From an uncultured Stenotrophomonas sp. (lineage in GTDB: Bacteria; Pseudomonadota; Gammaproteobacteria; Xanthomonadales; Xanthomonadaceae), in the NCBI GenBank assembly GCA_913775725.1, contig CAJYNG010000008.1:62001-126000 (forward strand): a DNA stretch of 64,000 nucleotides. Reading direction: 5' to 3'. The notes below the pieces were generated by a model. That model worked only from the letters and a program-made list of their open reading frames with translations. It was not told the DNA's origin and did not search any database. Within the stretch, counting starts at the first letter, position 1; every line of letters starts with the position of its first letter. This document shows, piece by piece, positions 51,929-60,080 of the stretch. Made by a program: the position numbers and the translations under genes.

Positions 51929-52336
51929 GTGCGTGAACTGGATATCGGCGAGGTGGTCAAGCGCAGTGGCGTGCCGGCCTCGACCCTGCGTTACTACGAA
52001 CAATTGGGCTTGTTGCAGGCCCTTGGCCGTCGCGGCCTGCGCCGGCAGTACGACGAGCAGGTTCTGGAACGGCTGGCACTGATCGGTCTCGGCCAGGCCG
52101 CCGGGCTGTCGTTGCAGCAGATCGGGGCATCCCTGCCGCCGCAGCGTGGATGCATCTCGTTGGACCGTGAGGCACTGCTGGCGCAGGCCGAGGTACTGCA
52201 GCGGCAGATCACCCAGTTGCAGCGGGTGCGTCGGCACCTGCAACGCGCCGCGGCCTGTCCGGAAGCGCAGGATGCACGCCAGTGCGGTTCATTCCGGAAG
52301 TTGTTGCGCGCGCAGCAGCGCATGGCGGGTGGGTGA
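51929..52336 (+). CDS. MerR-family transcriptional regulator
   Basis: A 135-aa regulator. N-terminal HTH: IGEVVKRSGVPASTLRYYEQ with QLGLLQALGRRGLRRQY; then a dimerisation helix (LLAQAEVLQRQITQLQRVRR). The Cys near 77 (PPQRGCISLD), 112 and 121 could sense a metal or redox signal but do not form a SoxR Fe-S motif. GTG start at 51929. Confidence 0.88.
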   Translation: MRELDIGEVVKRSGVPASTLRYYEQLGLLQALGRRGLRRQYDEQVLERLALIGLGQAAGLSLQQIGASLPPQRGCISLDREALLAQAEVLQRQITQLQRVRRHLQRAAACPEAQDARQCGSFRKLLRAQQRMAGG

Positions 52337-52351
52337 GTTGCCGGTGCCCGC

Positions 52352-53068
52352 TCAATCGCGGGTACTGACTTCCCAGGTGGCGTGCAGCACGCCCGGCACG
52401 TGCTCCATCCGCGCCAGCACCACGTCCAGCTCGTCGGCACTGACCGCGGTACTGACCAGCACCGCGATCACATCGGTGGGCGCATCGGCATGCTCGACCA
52501 CCTGCACATCACCGACCGGATACTGCGCCGCTTCCAGCGCATCGACCAGGCGCTCGCGCACCCGCGGCACGGCTTCGGCATCCACGCTCAGGCGCACTTC
52601 GTAGGTGGCTTCGGTCGCCGCCTCGTTGATCGGGATGCGGTTGATCGCATTCACCAGCGGCCGCAGCAGGGTGTTGCCGGCGATGATCAGCACGGTCAGC
52701 AGCACGCCTTCGGCCAGCATGTCCGCGCCGGTGCAGCTGCCCACCGCTGCCGAGCACCACAGGGTGGCGGCGGTGTTCAGGCCGCGCACGTTCATGCCTT
52801 CCTTCATGATCACGCCGGCGCCGAGGAAGCCGACCCCGGAGACCACGTAGGAGATCACCCGCACTGCCTCGGCGCTGCCGGCGATGCGCATGCCCAGGTC
52901 GACGAAGGCAGCGGCGCCGACAGCTACCAGCACGTTGGTGCGCAGACCCGCGGTGCGTTGCCGGTACTGGCGCTCGGCGCCGATCAGCGTGCCCAGCACG
53001 AAGGCAGCCAGCAGGCTGACCACGGTGTCGGCGAAAGGGCCGGCCTGGAAGGTTTCAATGAAGCGCAT
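52352..53068 (-). CDS. MgtC/SapB family membrane protein
   Basis: A 238-aa membrane protein. MgtC core: LLAAFVLGTLIGAERQYRQR, AGLRTNVLVAVGAAAFVDLG, GVGFLGAGVIMKEGMNVRGL, NTAATLWCSAAVGSCTGADM. The C-terminal ACT-like domain follows (YEVRLSVDAEAVPRVRERLV). MgtC proteins affect ATP synthase and intracellular survival under low magnesium; this one could be a general SapB paralogue. No mgtA is nearby. Confidence 0.88.
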   Translation of the reverse strand: MRFIETFQAGPFADTVVSLLAAFVLGTLIGAERQYRQRTAGLRTNVLVAVGAAAFVDLGMRIAGSAEAVRVISYVVSGVGFLGAGVIMKEGMNVRGLNTAATLWCSAAVGSCTGADMLAEGVLLTVLIIAGNTLLRPLVNAINRIPINEAATEATYEVRLSVDAEAVPRVRERLVDALEAAQYPVGDVQVVEHADAPTDVIAVLVSTAVSADELDVVLARMEHVPGVLHATWEVSTRD

Positions 53069-53096
53069 GGCCGGAGTCTACCCGGTCGAGGTGACA

Positions 53097-53119
53097 GTAG
53101 ATCCACGCCATGCGTGGAT
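53097..53119. repeat. SMAG monomer (GTAGATCCACGCC type)
   Basis: GTAGATCCACGCCATGCGTGGAT palindrome in the gap between the mgtC start and the CLC stop. A half copy of the GGGGACGGAGG palindrome follows at once. Confidence 0.75.
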
Positions 53120-53132
53120 TTCGAAAGTGCCA

Positions 53133-53162
53133 GAAACGACTTAATCCCCTCCGTCCCCTTTT
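53133..53162. repeat. Half of a GGGGACGGAGG-family palindrome
   Basis: AAACGACTTAATCCCCTCCG leading to TCCCCTTTT equals one arm of the palindromes at 28341, 50959 and 58141. The other arm is absent, so it cannot fold. Probably a decayed copy. Confidence 0.8.
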
Positions 53163-53169
53163 CGCAGGA

Positions 53170-54942
53170 TCAGTCGGTGTCCTCGACGCGCTCGCCCATC
53201 AGTTCGCGCTGGCGTTTGTCCAGTTCCTCGGCGTAGCGCTTGCGTACGAAGGCTTCGGAAACCACGCCCAGTACCTGGCCGTCGGCGGCGACCACGGCCA
53301 GTTCGTCGGCCTGGGTCTGGTCGAAGCGCTGCATCACGCTGACCACGTCCGAGGCAGGTGACAGCGACACATCACGGTTCTCGGCCAGCTCGCCGATCAT
53401 GGTTTCCGGCTTCACGCCGTCGCCGTAGACGCGCGGAATCTGCACGATGCCGGCGTAATGGCCCTCGCTGTCGATCAGGATCACCCGGCTGCCCGAGCCC
53501 AGCGGGAAGCGCTGGCGGAACGCGGCGGCATCGAGATCGGCCGGAGCGGTGGCCACGCCTTTGCGCATCAGCCGGCCGGCATTGAGGTTCTGCACCCAGC
53601 CCACGTCGCGGGCGCTCTTGATGGTCTCGCCGCGCAGGTGCATGCGCCAGGTCGAGAACGAATAGCCGAACCACTGCCTTACCAGCGTGCTGGACACCAG
53701 CACCGCGCTCATCACCACGCTGGTCAGCAGGAAGTCATGGGTGCCTTCCAGCACCAGCATGGCCATGGTCATCGGCGCGCCGACCACCGCCGCGGCCAGC
53801 GCCGCCATGCCAGCCAGTGCGGCCGAGGTGGCGTCGATCACCGGCACGCCGGTGGCCATTGCCAGCAGGCCGGCGAACAACGCACCGACCAGGGTGCCCA
53901 TGAACAGCGAGGCGAAGAACAGGCCGCCCCGGAAGCCGAACCCCAGCGAGATGCCCGAGGCCAGGCACTTCAGGGTCAGCAGGCCACCGATCCAGATCAG
54001 CGGCAGGTGCGTGGTCAGGTCCAGGTGCAGGGCGCCATGGCCGGACGACAGCACCTGCGGGCTGGCCAGGGCCAGCGGAATCAGCAGCAGGCCGCCCACC
54101 ACCGGCCGGCCCCACAGCGGCAACGGGCTGCGCTTGACCGTGCCCTCGATCGAGGCGATCAGCCGCATCACCGCGATGCCGACCATCGCACAGCAACAGC
54201 CGAGCAGGCCGTAGATGGCGTAGTCCGCCGCACGCACGTCGATGGTCGAGGCGGCAGGCAGCAGGTAGGCCTCGATGCCGGCCTGGTCGGCCACGAACGC
54301 GCCGGCGAGTGCGGCCACGGCCACCGGCGCCAGCGCGGCCGGGGTGTAAGCGCCGATGACGATCTCGAAGGCGTAGAACGCACCGGCCAAGGGCGCACCG
54401 AAGGCGGCGGCAATGGCACCGGCGGCACCGGCGCCGACCAGGATGCGCACGTCATTGCGGCGCAGGCGCATCACCCGGCCCAGCTGCGAACCGCTGCCGG
54501 CGCCCATCTGCGTATAGGAAGCCTCCAGCCCGACCGAGGCGCCGCAACCATTGGACAGGAGGGTCTGGGTCAGCACGATCAGGTTGTCGCGCATCGACAT
54601 GCGGCCGCCATGCAGGGCATTGGCTTCCACCGCATCGAGCAGGGGCCGCTTGAGCCGCGTCGCCGCCAGGCTGACCAGGCCCACCAGCAGGCCACCCAGC
54701 GGCAACACCAGCAGCGCGGTCCAGGTCAGCGAGGGCAGGGAGCTCAGGCGCATGCCGTCGTCCAGCCCGTACAGCGTGCCCTGCAGCCAGCGTGCGATGC
54801 CGGACTGCAGCAGGGTCAGGTAGCCTGCAAGCAGGCCGACCAGCAGCGCCAGGGCGATGAACCACAGGTCGCTGCCACGCAGGCGCAGGCGCAGGCCCTG
54901 GAAAGCCGAGTGCAGGCGCGATGGCGAAACAGGCAGTGACAT
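53170..54942 (-). CDS. Divergent CLC chloride channel/antiporter with CBS domains
   Basis: A 590-aa membrane protein. CLC core: GCGASVGLEASYTQMGAGSG aligns with the GREGP segment and keeps its gating Glu; AAFGAPLAGAFYAFEIV is the next motif with the internal Glu. GFGFRGGLFFASLFMGTLVG stands for GGIFAP but lacks the Pro. The first filter motif GSGIP with its Ser seems absent (KRPLLDAVEANAL there). Two CBS domains at about 470-590 (GWVQNLNAGRLMRKGVATAP, SPASDVVSVMQRFDQTQADE). The start at 54942 excludes a 14-codon extension. The ion carried cannot be told. Confidence 0.85.
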   Translation of the reverse strand: MSLPVSPSRLHSAFQGLRLRLRGSDLWFIALALLVGLLAGYLTLLQSGIARWLQGTLYGLDDGMRLSSLPSLTWTALLVLPLGGLLVGLVSLAATRLKRPLLDAVEANALHGGRMSMRDNLIVLTQTLLSNGCGASVGLEASYTQMGAGSGSQLGRVMRLRRNDVRILVGAGAAGAIAAAFGAPLAGAFYAFEIVIGAYTPAALAPVAVAALAGAFVADQAGIEAYLLPAASTIDVRAADYAIYGLLGCCCAMVGIAVMRLIASIEGTVKRSPLPLWGRPVVGGLLLIPLALASPQVLSSGHGALHLDLTTHLPLIWIGGLLTLKCLASGISLGFGFRGGLFFASLFMGTLVGALFAGLLAMATGVPVIDATSAALAGMAALAAAVVGAPMTMAMLVLEGTHDFLLTSVVMSAVLVSSTLVRQWFGYSFSTWRMHLRGETIKSARDVGWVQNLNAGRLMRKGVATAPADLDAAAFRQRFPLGSGSRVILIDSEGHYAGIVQIPRVYGDGVKPETMIGELAENRDVSLSPASDVVSVMQRFDQTQADELAVVAADGQVLGVVSEAFVRKRYAEELDKRQRELMGERVEDTD

Positions 54943-55004
54943 GGTGGCCGCATGATACGCCGCCACCGTGATCGCCACCGTCACTGCATCGGGCGGTTAC
55001 CGCC

Positions 55005-57086
55005 TCAGAAGCGGTAGCGGCCCTGCACGTAGAACGTGCGCGGCGCGGCCACCATGCGGCCGGCGTTGCCATCGACGTTGCGGGTGTACCAGCGCTTGTC
55101 GGCCAGGTTGTTCACGCCCAGCGCGATCTCGCTGTCACCCAGGCCTGGCACCTGCCAGGCCACTTGTGCATTCCACAGGCGCACGCCCGGCACGCGGCCC
55201 ACGCGCGCTTCGGCGGTTTCTTCCCAGGTGTTGGCGGCATCCGAGAACTGGCCGCTCTGGTGGGTGCTGGAGACGTTGAAGGTCCAGCCGGCCAGCGCGT
55301 AGCGGGCGCCGACGCTGTCGGTGTCGCGCGAGTAGAACGGCACGTCCAGGCTACGGTTGTCACCGGACTGCTGGATCGCCTTGGTCCAGGTGTAGTTGGC
55401 GTACAGCTCCAGCCCGGCCAGCGCACTGTCCTCGGCGAAGTGGTACTCCAGCGCGCTCTCCACGCCCTTGTGGTCAGTGGCGCCGATGTTCTGGAAGGTC
55501 GGCGGGGTGATGCCCGGCACCTGCAGGATCTGGTTGTCGAAGCGCATCTTGAACACGGTCACTTCCGCGTGCAGTGCACCGTCCTGCCAGCGTGCGCCCA
55601 GCTCGGTGGTCTTGGCCACTTCCGGATTGAGCGGATTGCTGGCGGTCTGCGAGTTCAGCTGGATGTTCTGCACCGGCCCGAACGAGGTGGTGTAGTTGCC
55701 GAACACGGTCAGCTGCGGGGTCAGCAGATAGGCGATGTTGAGCGAGGGCAGGGCCTTGTCGTTGCGGCTGCTGAAGGTCGCCGCGCCACCGGCCTGGCGG
55801 CGGTCCATGTCGATCCATTCCATGCGCACGCCCGGGGTGATGCGCCACTGGCCCACGGCAATGCGGTCGTCGATGTAGAACGCATGGGCATCGGTGGCGT
55901 TGTCGAAGCGAGTGGTGGCGCTGGCCACGCCGGTGCGGCGGGTGACGGTGAAGCTGCGGTCATTGCCACGCTCGCGCAGGAAACGGTAGCCCGCGGTGAT
56001 GTCATGCACGCTGCTGCCCCAGTGCAGGCGCTGGGTGTAGCGCGGCTCGATGCCGAGCACGCGGTAGTCGCGCGGCTGCACGGTCAACTGGGTATTGGCG
56101 GCGTTGATCAGCGAGCTGGCACGGGTGCTCTCGTTGTAATAGGCCAGCACCTCGAACTCGCTGTTGTCGGACAGCGTGTTGGTGTAGCCCAGGTCGATGC
56201 CGGTGCGGTGGCCCTTCCAGAAGTCGGTCGGCCGGGTGTTCTGGAACGGATCGGCCTCGTACTGCGCGCGGGTCAGGCCGCCTGGCGTCAGCGAGCGCAC
56301 GTCGTAGTACGACAGCTTGGCGCGCAGCTCCTGCTGTTCGTCGATGGCGTAGGCGAACTTCAGCGCCAGATCGTTGAAGCGGTCGTCGCTGCCCTGGCGC
56401 CAGCCGCGGCCGTCCTGGCCAGAGTACAGCAGGGCCGCGCCCAGGCCGTTGTCGCCGGTACCGCCGAGGAACGCGTTGTACTGGGTGCTGTCACCGCCGC
56501 CATGGTCGTAGGCGGTGTAGCGCACGCCCGCTTCGCCGTGCAGGCCGGCCTCGGTGGGAATGGCGCGGGTGCTGAAGTTGATGATGCCGCCCACGTTCTG
56601 CGGCCCGTAGCGCACCGCGCCGCCGCCGCGCACCACGTCGATCGACTCGATGTTGGACAGGCTGGTCGGCGCGAACGACAGCTGCGGCTGGCCATACGGC
56701 GCCACTGCCAGCGGCACGCCGTCCAACAGTACGGTCGAGCGCGGCGAGTAGCGCCCGGTGAGGCCGCGCACGCCGATGTTCAGCGACACCGAACTGCCGG
56801 CGGTGCCGGAGTTGTCGGTGACCTGCACGCCGGGGATGCGGCGCATCGCATCGCCGAGGCTGGCCGCGCCGCTGGCCTCGATGCGTTGGCGGTCGACCAC
56901 GGTGCGCGCGCCGGCGAAGCTCTTGACGCTGTCATGCAGGCCGGTGCCCAGCCAGCTGCCGGAGACCTGGATGCTGTCCAGCGTGGTGGCGCCGTCCTGA
57001 GCGAAGGCGGTGGCGGCCGGGAGCAGGCACAGGGCAAGGGCGGCGGCCAGCGGCAGGCGGGCCGGTTGCAGGGCAGGGATGGGCAT
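55005..57086 (-). CDS. fecA: FecA-like TonB-dependent iron receptor
   Basis: A 693-aa outer-membrane receptor. Signal peptide cleaved near AFAQ; no N-terminal signalling (STN) domain. The plug closely follows FecA: GAASLGDAMRRIPGVQVTDN, GVRGLTGRYSPRSTVLLDGV, AVAPYGQPQLSFAPTSLSNI, and VVRGGGAVRYGPQNVGGIIN. The barrel ends RTFYVQGRYRF. Ferric dicitrate or a similar iron chelate is the likely ligand. The start at 57086 excludes 16 upstream codons that run over a Fur-like site. No fecIR or ABC genes adjoin. Confidence 0.88.
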   Translation of the reverse strand: MPIPALQPARLPLAAALALCLLPAATAFAQDGATTLDSIQVSGSWLGTGLHDSVKSFAGARTVVDRQRIEASGAASLGDAMRRIPGVQVTDNSGTAGSSVSLNIGVRGLTGRYSPRSTVLLDGVPLAVAPYGQPQLSFAPTSLSNIESIDVVRGGGAVRYGPQNVGGIINFSTRAIPTEAGLHGEAGVRYTAYDHGGGDSTQYNAFLGGTGDNGLGAALLYSGQDGRGWRQGSDDRFNDLALKFAYAIDEQQELRAKLSYYDVRSLTPGGLTRAQYEADPFQNTRPTDFWKGHRTGIDLGYTNTLSDNSEFEVLAYYNESTRASSLINAANTQLTVQPRDYRVLGIEPRYTQRLHWGSSVHDITAGYRFLRERGNDRSFTVTRRTGVASATTRFDNATDAHAFYIDDRIAVGQWRITPGVRMEWIDMDRRQAGGAATFSSRNDKALPSLNIAYLLTPQLTVFGNYTTSFGPVQNIQLNSQTASNPLNPEVAKTTELGARWQDGALHAEVTVFKMRFDNQILQVPGITPPTFQNIGATDHKGVESALEYHFAEDSALAGLELYANYTWTKAIQQSGDNRSLDVPFYSRDTDSVGARYALAGWTFNVSSTHQSGQFSDAANTWEETAEARVGRVPGVRLWNAQVAWQVPGLGDSEIALGVNNLADKRWYTRNVDGNAGRMVAAPRTFYVQGRYRF

Positions 57087-57109
57087 CGGTGCGGGCTGTG
57101 GAAGGTGGT

Positions 57110-57128
57110 AAATGAGAATTATTGCTGA
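57110..57128. promoter_or_regulatory. Fur-like box upstream of fecA
   Basis: AAATGAGAATTATTGCTGA contains a good left half of the 7-1-7 Fur consensus (TGAGAAT-T-ATT) with a weak right half. It lies 24 bp before the fecA ATG, in the gap shared with the divergent M14 gene. Confidence 0.55.
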
Positions 57129-57217
57129 TTCCATTCGCCAATGGAATGCGCCGCCGGTTCACGCTGTTCCCCCGGTGGTAGAGTGGGCGATTGCTTCCTG
57201 ACTCGCCGAGATCTGCC

Positions 57218-58138
57218 ATGTCCCAAGCCGCCTTCTATCCCGTCGGAACCCCTGGCCAGCCGTGGGGAGCGGCGGAACGGGAGGCGTGGCGTGGCCGCCA
57301 GCAGCGGCTGCGTCGCTATGACGAGGAGGTGCTGCCGCGCATCGAGTCGCTGGCCTTGCGCTTCGACAAGGTGGCCTATGGCCAGCTCGACTACGCTGGC
57401 GAGACCTACACCCTGTTCGCCCTGCGCAGCCGCGACTGGAACCCGGCGCTGCCGGCCGCACTGGTCACCGGTGGCGTGCACGGTTATGAGACCAGCGGCG
57501 TGATGGGCGCGCTGGAATTCCTCGAGAAGCACGCCGCCGACTACGCCGGCAAGGCCAACCTGCTGGTGGCGCCGTGCGTGAATCCGTGGGGCTTCGAGCG
57601 TATCAACCGCTGGAACTTCGATGCGATCGACCCGAACCGCAATTTCCGCGCCGATGGCCCGGCCCGCGAGTCGACCTCGCTGATCGAGCTGATCACACCG
57701 GTCAAGGGCCAGTTCGTGCTGCACATCGACCTGCACGAGACGACCGACAGCGACGAGAGCGAGTTCCGCCCGGCACTGGCCGCGCGTGACGGCAAGCCGT
57801 TCGAGCCGGGCCTGATTCCCGATGGCTTCTACCTGGTGGACGACAGCGAGAACCCGCAGGCGGCCTTCCAGCAGGCGGTGATTGCCGCGGTGGAGAAGGT
57901 TACCCACATCGCCCCGGCCGACGACAAGGGCGAGATCATCGGTTCGCCGGTGGTGGCCCATGGCGTGATCGAGTACCCGCTGGTGAAGCTGGCGCTGTGC
58001 GCCGGCATCACCGGTGCGACGTACACCACCACCACCGAGGTCTACCCGGACAGCCCGCGGGCGACCCCGCAGCAGTGCAACGATGCGCAGGTGGCCGCGG
58101 TGTGCTCGGCGCTGGATTACGCGCTCGCCCATCGTTGA
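57218..58138 (+). CDS. M14-family metallocarboxypeptidase-like protein
   Basis: A 306-aa zinc hydrolase without signal peptide. Zinc ligands HxxE in VTGGVHGYETSGVMGALEF and His in FVLHIDLHETTDSDESEF; the catalytic Glu in YTTTTEVYP; Asn-Arg substrate clamp in DPNRNFRADGP. Family members cleave C-terminal residues or act as deacylases (succinylglutamate desuccinylase-like), so the substrate is open. The start at 57218 is chosen over 57191 for family length. Divergent from fecA. Confidence 0.82.
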   Translation: MSQAAFYPVGTPGQPWGAAEREAWRGRQQRLRRYDEEVLPRIESLALRFDKVAYGQLDYAGETYTLFALRSRDWNPALPAALVTGGVHGYETSGVMGALEFLEKHAADYAGKANLLVAPCVNPWGFERINRWNFDAIDPNRNFRADGPARESTSLIELITPVKGQFVLHIDLHETTDSDESEFRPALAARDGKPFEPGLIPDGFYLVDDSENPQAAFQQAVIAAVEKVTHIAPADDKGEIIGSPVVAHGVIEYPLVKLALCAGITGATYTTTTEVYPDSPRATPQQCNDAQVAAVCSALDYALAHR

Positions 58139-58140
58139 TG

Positions 58141-58207
58141 AAAAAGGGGACGGAGGGGATTAAGTCGTTTGTGGCACAAACGACTTAATCCCCTCCGTCC
58201 CCTTTTT
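58141..58207. repeat. GGGGACGGAGG-family palindrome, copy 3
   Basis: The same arms as copy 1 with the loop GTGGCAC. Begins 2 bp after the M14 stop and ends 4 bp before the convergent LysR stop: again a tail-to-tail gap, consistent with bidirectional termination. Confidence 0.9.
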
Positions 58208-58211
58208 CGGT

Positions 58212-59063
58212 TCATCCAAGCGCGTCGGCCCACCACAGTGCGGCCGGTCCCGGCGGCGTGTCGCGGCGCCACAGCAGGTCGCTGTGGATGCGCCGCGGCC
58301 AGCCGGGCAGCACCAGCTCCACCAGCCGCCTGCGGTCGTAGCGCTGCACCAGTGCCCGCGGCAGTTCGGCCCAGCCGATGCCGTCCTCGGCCATCTCCAT
58401 CACCATCAGGTAGTCAGTGGCGGTCCAGGCCAGGCCGGTGACCACGCGCGATTGATCGACTTCCGCGCTCAGGCGCACCTGCCGATGCCGCGCCAGTTGT
58501 GCGGCGGCGCGACGCCCGGCGCGGGCCAGCGGATGTTCGCGCGCCACGTACACCGACAGTTCGCTGTGGTGGGCCAGCGGTCGGGCCACCAGTTCATCGG
58601 GATAGCGCTTCTGCCTGGGCAGCAGGCCCAGCCCGGCGCGGCCACTGCCGACCAGCTCCAGCACGTCCTCGCCCTCGGCATCCAGCCATTCCAGTTCGAT
58701 CTCCGGAAACGTCTCGGCGAAGCGCTGCAGGATTCGCTGCTCTGGATCGAGCTGGTAGACATCGGAAAACACCACGGTCAGCCGCGCTTCGACCGGTGCG
58801 GCCAGGCGCACGCTCAGCTGCTGCAGGCGGGTATCGGCGGCGAGGATTTCCTGCGCATGGCCGAGCACCTGGCGCCCGGCTTCGGTCAGCTGCGGGTAGC
58901 GGCCGCTGCGGTCGAACAGGCTGACGCCGAGGTCCGCCTCCAGGTGGGCGATGGCGGTGCTGACCGTCGATTGGGTCTTGCGCAGGCGGCGCGCCGCCGC
59001 CGAGAACGAGCCCAGCGCGGCCGCTTCGACGAAGGCCTGCAGGGATTCAGGGGAGTAGGGCAT
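58212..59063 (-). CDS. LysR-family regulator, divergent from mdtJI-like genes
   Basis: A 283-aa regulator. HTH: LQAFVEAAALGSFSAAARRL with KTQSTVSTAIAHLEADLGV. Effector domain starts ARLTVVFSDVYQLDPEQ and ends HSDLLWRRDTPPGPAALWW. It is 159 bp from the divergent SMR genes, which are its likely targets. Inducer unknown. Confidence 0.9.
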   Translation of the reverse strand: MPYSPESLQAFVEAAALGSFSAAARRLRKTQSTVSTAIAHLEADLGVSLFDRSGRYPQLTEAGRQVLGHAQEILAADTRLQQLSVRLAAPVEARLTVVFSDVYQLDPEQRILQRFAETFPEIELEWLDAEGEDVLELVGSGRAGLGLLPRQKRYPDELVARPLAHHSELSVYVAREHPLARAGRRAAAQLARHRQVRLSAEVDQSRVVTGLAWTATDYLMVMEMAEDGIGWAELPRALVQRYDRRRLVELVLPGWPRRIHSDLLWRRDTPPGPAALWWADALG

Positions 59064-59222
59064 GATCCATCGCTCCTGTCGATGGAATCCATTTTGTTAC
59101 CACCGTAAAAGACGATGATACTGGCTGCCGTCGCCCCTGTCTGCGGGGTGTTCCGGACCCTCCACGCACCGCGTGGGCCTATTGAAAAGGCGGCGTGGTC
59201 CCCGCCCTGCAAGGAGCTTCAC

Positions 59223-59576
59223 ATGTCCCGTACTGTCCCCGCCCGTGGCGCGCTGGTCGCCTGGGCCTGCCTGACCGTGGCGATCGTCGCCGAAGTGGTC
59301 GGCACCTCGTTCATGGCCCACGCCGCCCGTGATGGCGGCTGGACCGGGTATCTGATCATGGCTGGCGCGCTGGCGCTGTCCTACTTCTTCCTGGCGCAGT
59401 CGGTGCGCCGCATCGCAGTGGGCGTGGCCTACGCGGTATGGGAAGGCCTGGGCCTGACCCTGCTGACCGTGGTCGGCCTCACCGTCTTCGGTGAAAGCCT
59501 GTCGCTGCAGCAGCTGGCCGGCCTGGTGCTGGCGGTGGTCGGCATCGTCTGCGTCACCCTTGGGGAGGCGCACTGA
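59223..59576 (+). CDS. mdtJ: SMR efflux protein, MdtJ-like
   Basis: A 117-aa four-TM protein of the small multidrug resistance family. Active-site Glu in VAIVAEVVGTSFMAHAA; then YLIMAGALALSYFFLAQSVR, IAVGVAYAVWEGLGLTLLTV and FGESLSLQQLAGLVL, all close to MdtJ of E. coli. It works as a heterodimer with the next gene. E. coli MdtJI exports spermidine; that is only inferred here. RBS AAGGAGCT before 59223. Confidence 0.85.
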   Translation: MSRTVPARGALVAWACLTVAIVAEVVGTSFMAHAARDGGWTGYLIMAGALALSYFFLAQSVRRIAVGVAYAVWEGLGLTLLTVVGLTVFGESLSLQQLAGLVLAVVGIVCVTLGEAH

Positions 59577-59899
59577 TGAACACCCTGGCACTGTTTTTCG
59601 TGATCTGCTCGGCCTTGATCGACGTTGCCGCCAACATGATGGTGGCCAAGTCGGAGGGCTTCCGGCGCTGGCGCTGGGGCGTCGGTGCGATCGTCATGGT
59701 CTGGATCGCCTTCGCCCTGCTGGGCCAGGCCGTGCGCTACATGGACCTGGCCACCGCCTATGCGATGTGGGGTGCGATCGGCGTGATCGGTACTGCTACC
59801 TGTGGCCGCCTGCTGTTCGGCAACCGCCTGCGTTCGATCGGCTGGATCGGCATCGGTCTGGTTACTGTTGCGGTTCTGTTGCTGAGTACTGCGAAGTAA
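59576..59899 (+). CDS. mdtI: SMR efflux protein, MdtI-like
   Basis: A 107-aa partner of MdtJ. MdtI-like motifs: AANMMVAKSEGFRRWRWGVG, FALLGQAVRYMDLATAYAMW, GRLLFGNRLRSIGWIGIGL. The position of the usual SMR Glu is Asp here (SALIDVAANMM), unlike E. coli MdtI (Glu). Starts on the last base of the mdtJ stop (TGATG), so translation is coupled. Confidence 0.85.
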   Translation: MNTLALFFVICSALIDVAANMMVAKSEGFRRWRWGVGAIVMVWIAFALLGQAVRYMDLATAYAMWGAIGVIGTATCGRLLFGNRLRSIGWIGIGLVTVAVLLLSTAK

Positions 59900-59902
59900 C
59901 GC

Positions 59903-60019
59903 GTCGCCGTGCCAACCAAGGTTGGCACCTACCGGTGCTGAGTCGCCGTGCCAACCAAGGTTGGCACCTACCGGTGCCGAGTCGCTGTGCCAACCAAGGT
60001 TGGCACCTGCCAGAGCGTG
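59903..60019. repeat. Three tandem 39-bp SMAG-type units
   Basis: Units start at 59903, 59942 and 59981. Each holds the perfect 20-bp palindrome GTGCCAACCAAGGTTGGCAC followed by CTACCGGTG or CTGCCAGAG. The spacing is exactly 39 bp. Direct tandem order, no unique spacers. Lies between convergent mdtI and the HasR-like gene. Confidence 0.88.
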
Positions 60020-60035
60020 AGCCGCCGCAAGCAAG

Positions 60036-60062
60036 CGCCCCGGGGATGATCTCCCCGGGGCG
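60036..60062. terminator. Terminator-like hairpin before the HasR-like stop
   Basis: CGCCCCGGGGA-TGA-TCTCCCCGGGGCG is a stable GC-rich stem followed by TTGCTGTTTCTG on the plus strand. It serves the mdtJI transcript best; the minus strand has only a weak T-tract after it. Confidence 0.7.
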
Positions 60063-60080
60063 TTGCTGTTTCTGCAGCAG

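Noticed and set aside
53458-54939. A 493-codon frame antisense to the CLC gene
   Set aside because: Gln/Arg/His-rich shadow of a clear membrane protein gene.
55164-57128. A 654-codon frame antisense to fecA
   Set aside because: The minus strand gives a complete FecA-like receptor with all motifs; the plus-strand product is low-complexity Ala/Val/Gly/His sequence.
59903-60019. Possible CRISPR array
   Set aside because: The units are contiguous and palindromic with no unique spacers, and no cas gene is near.
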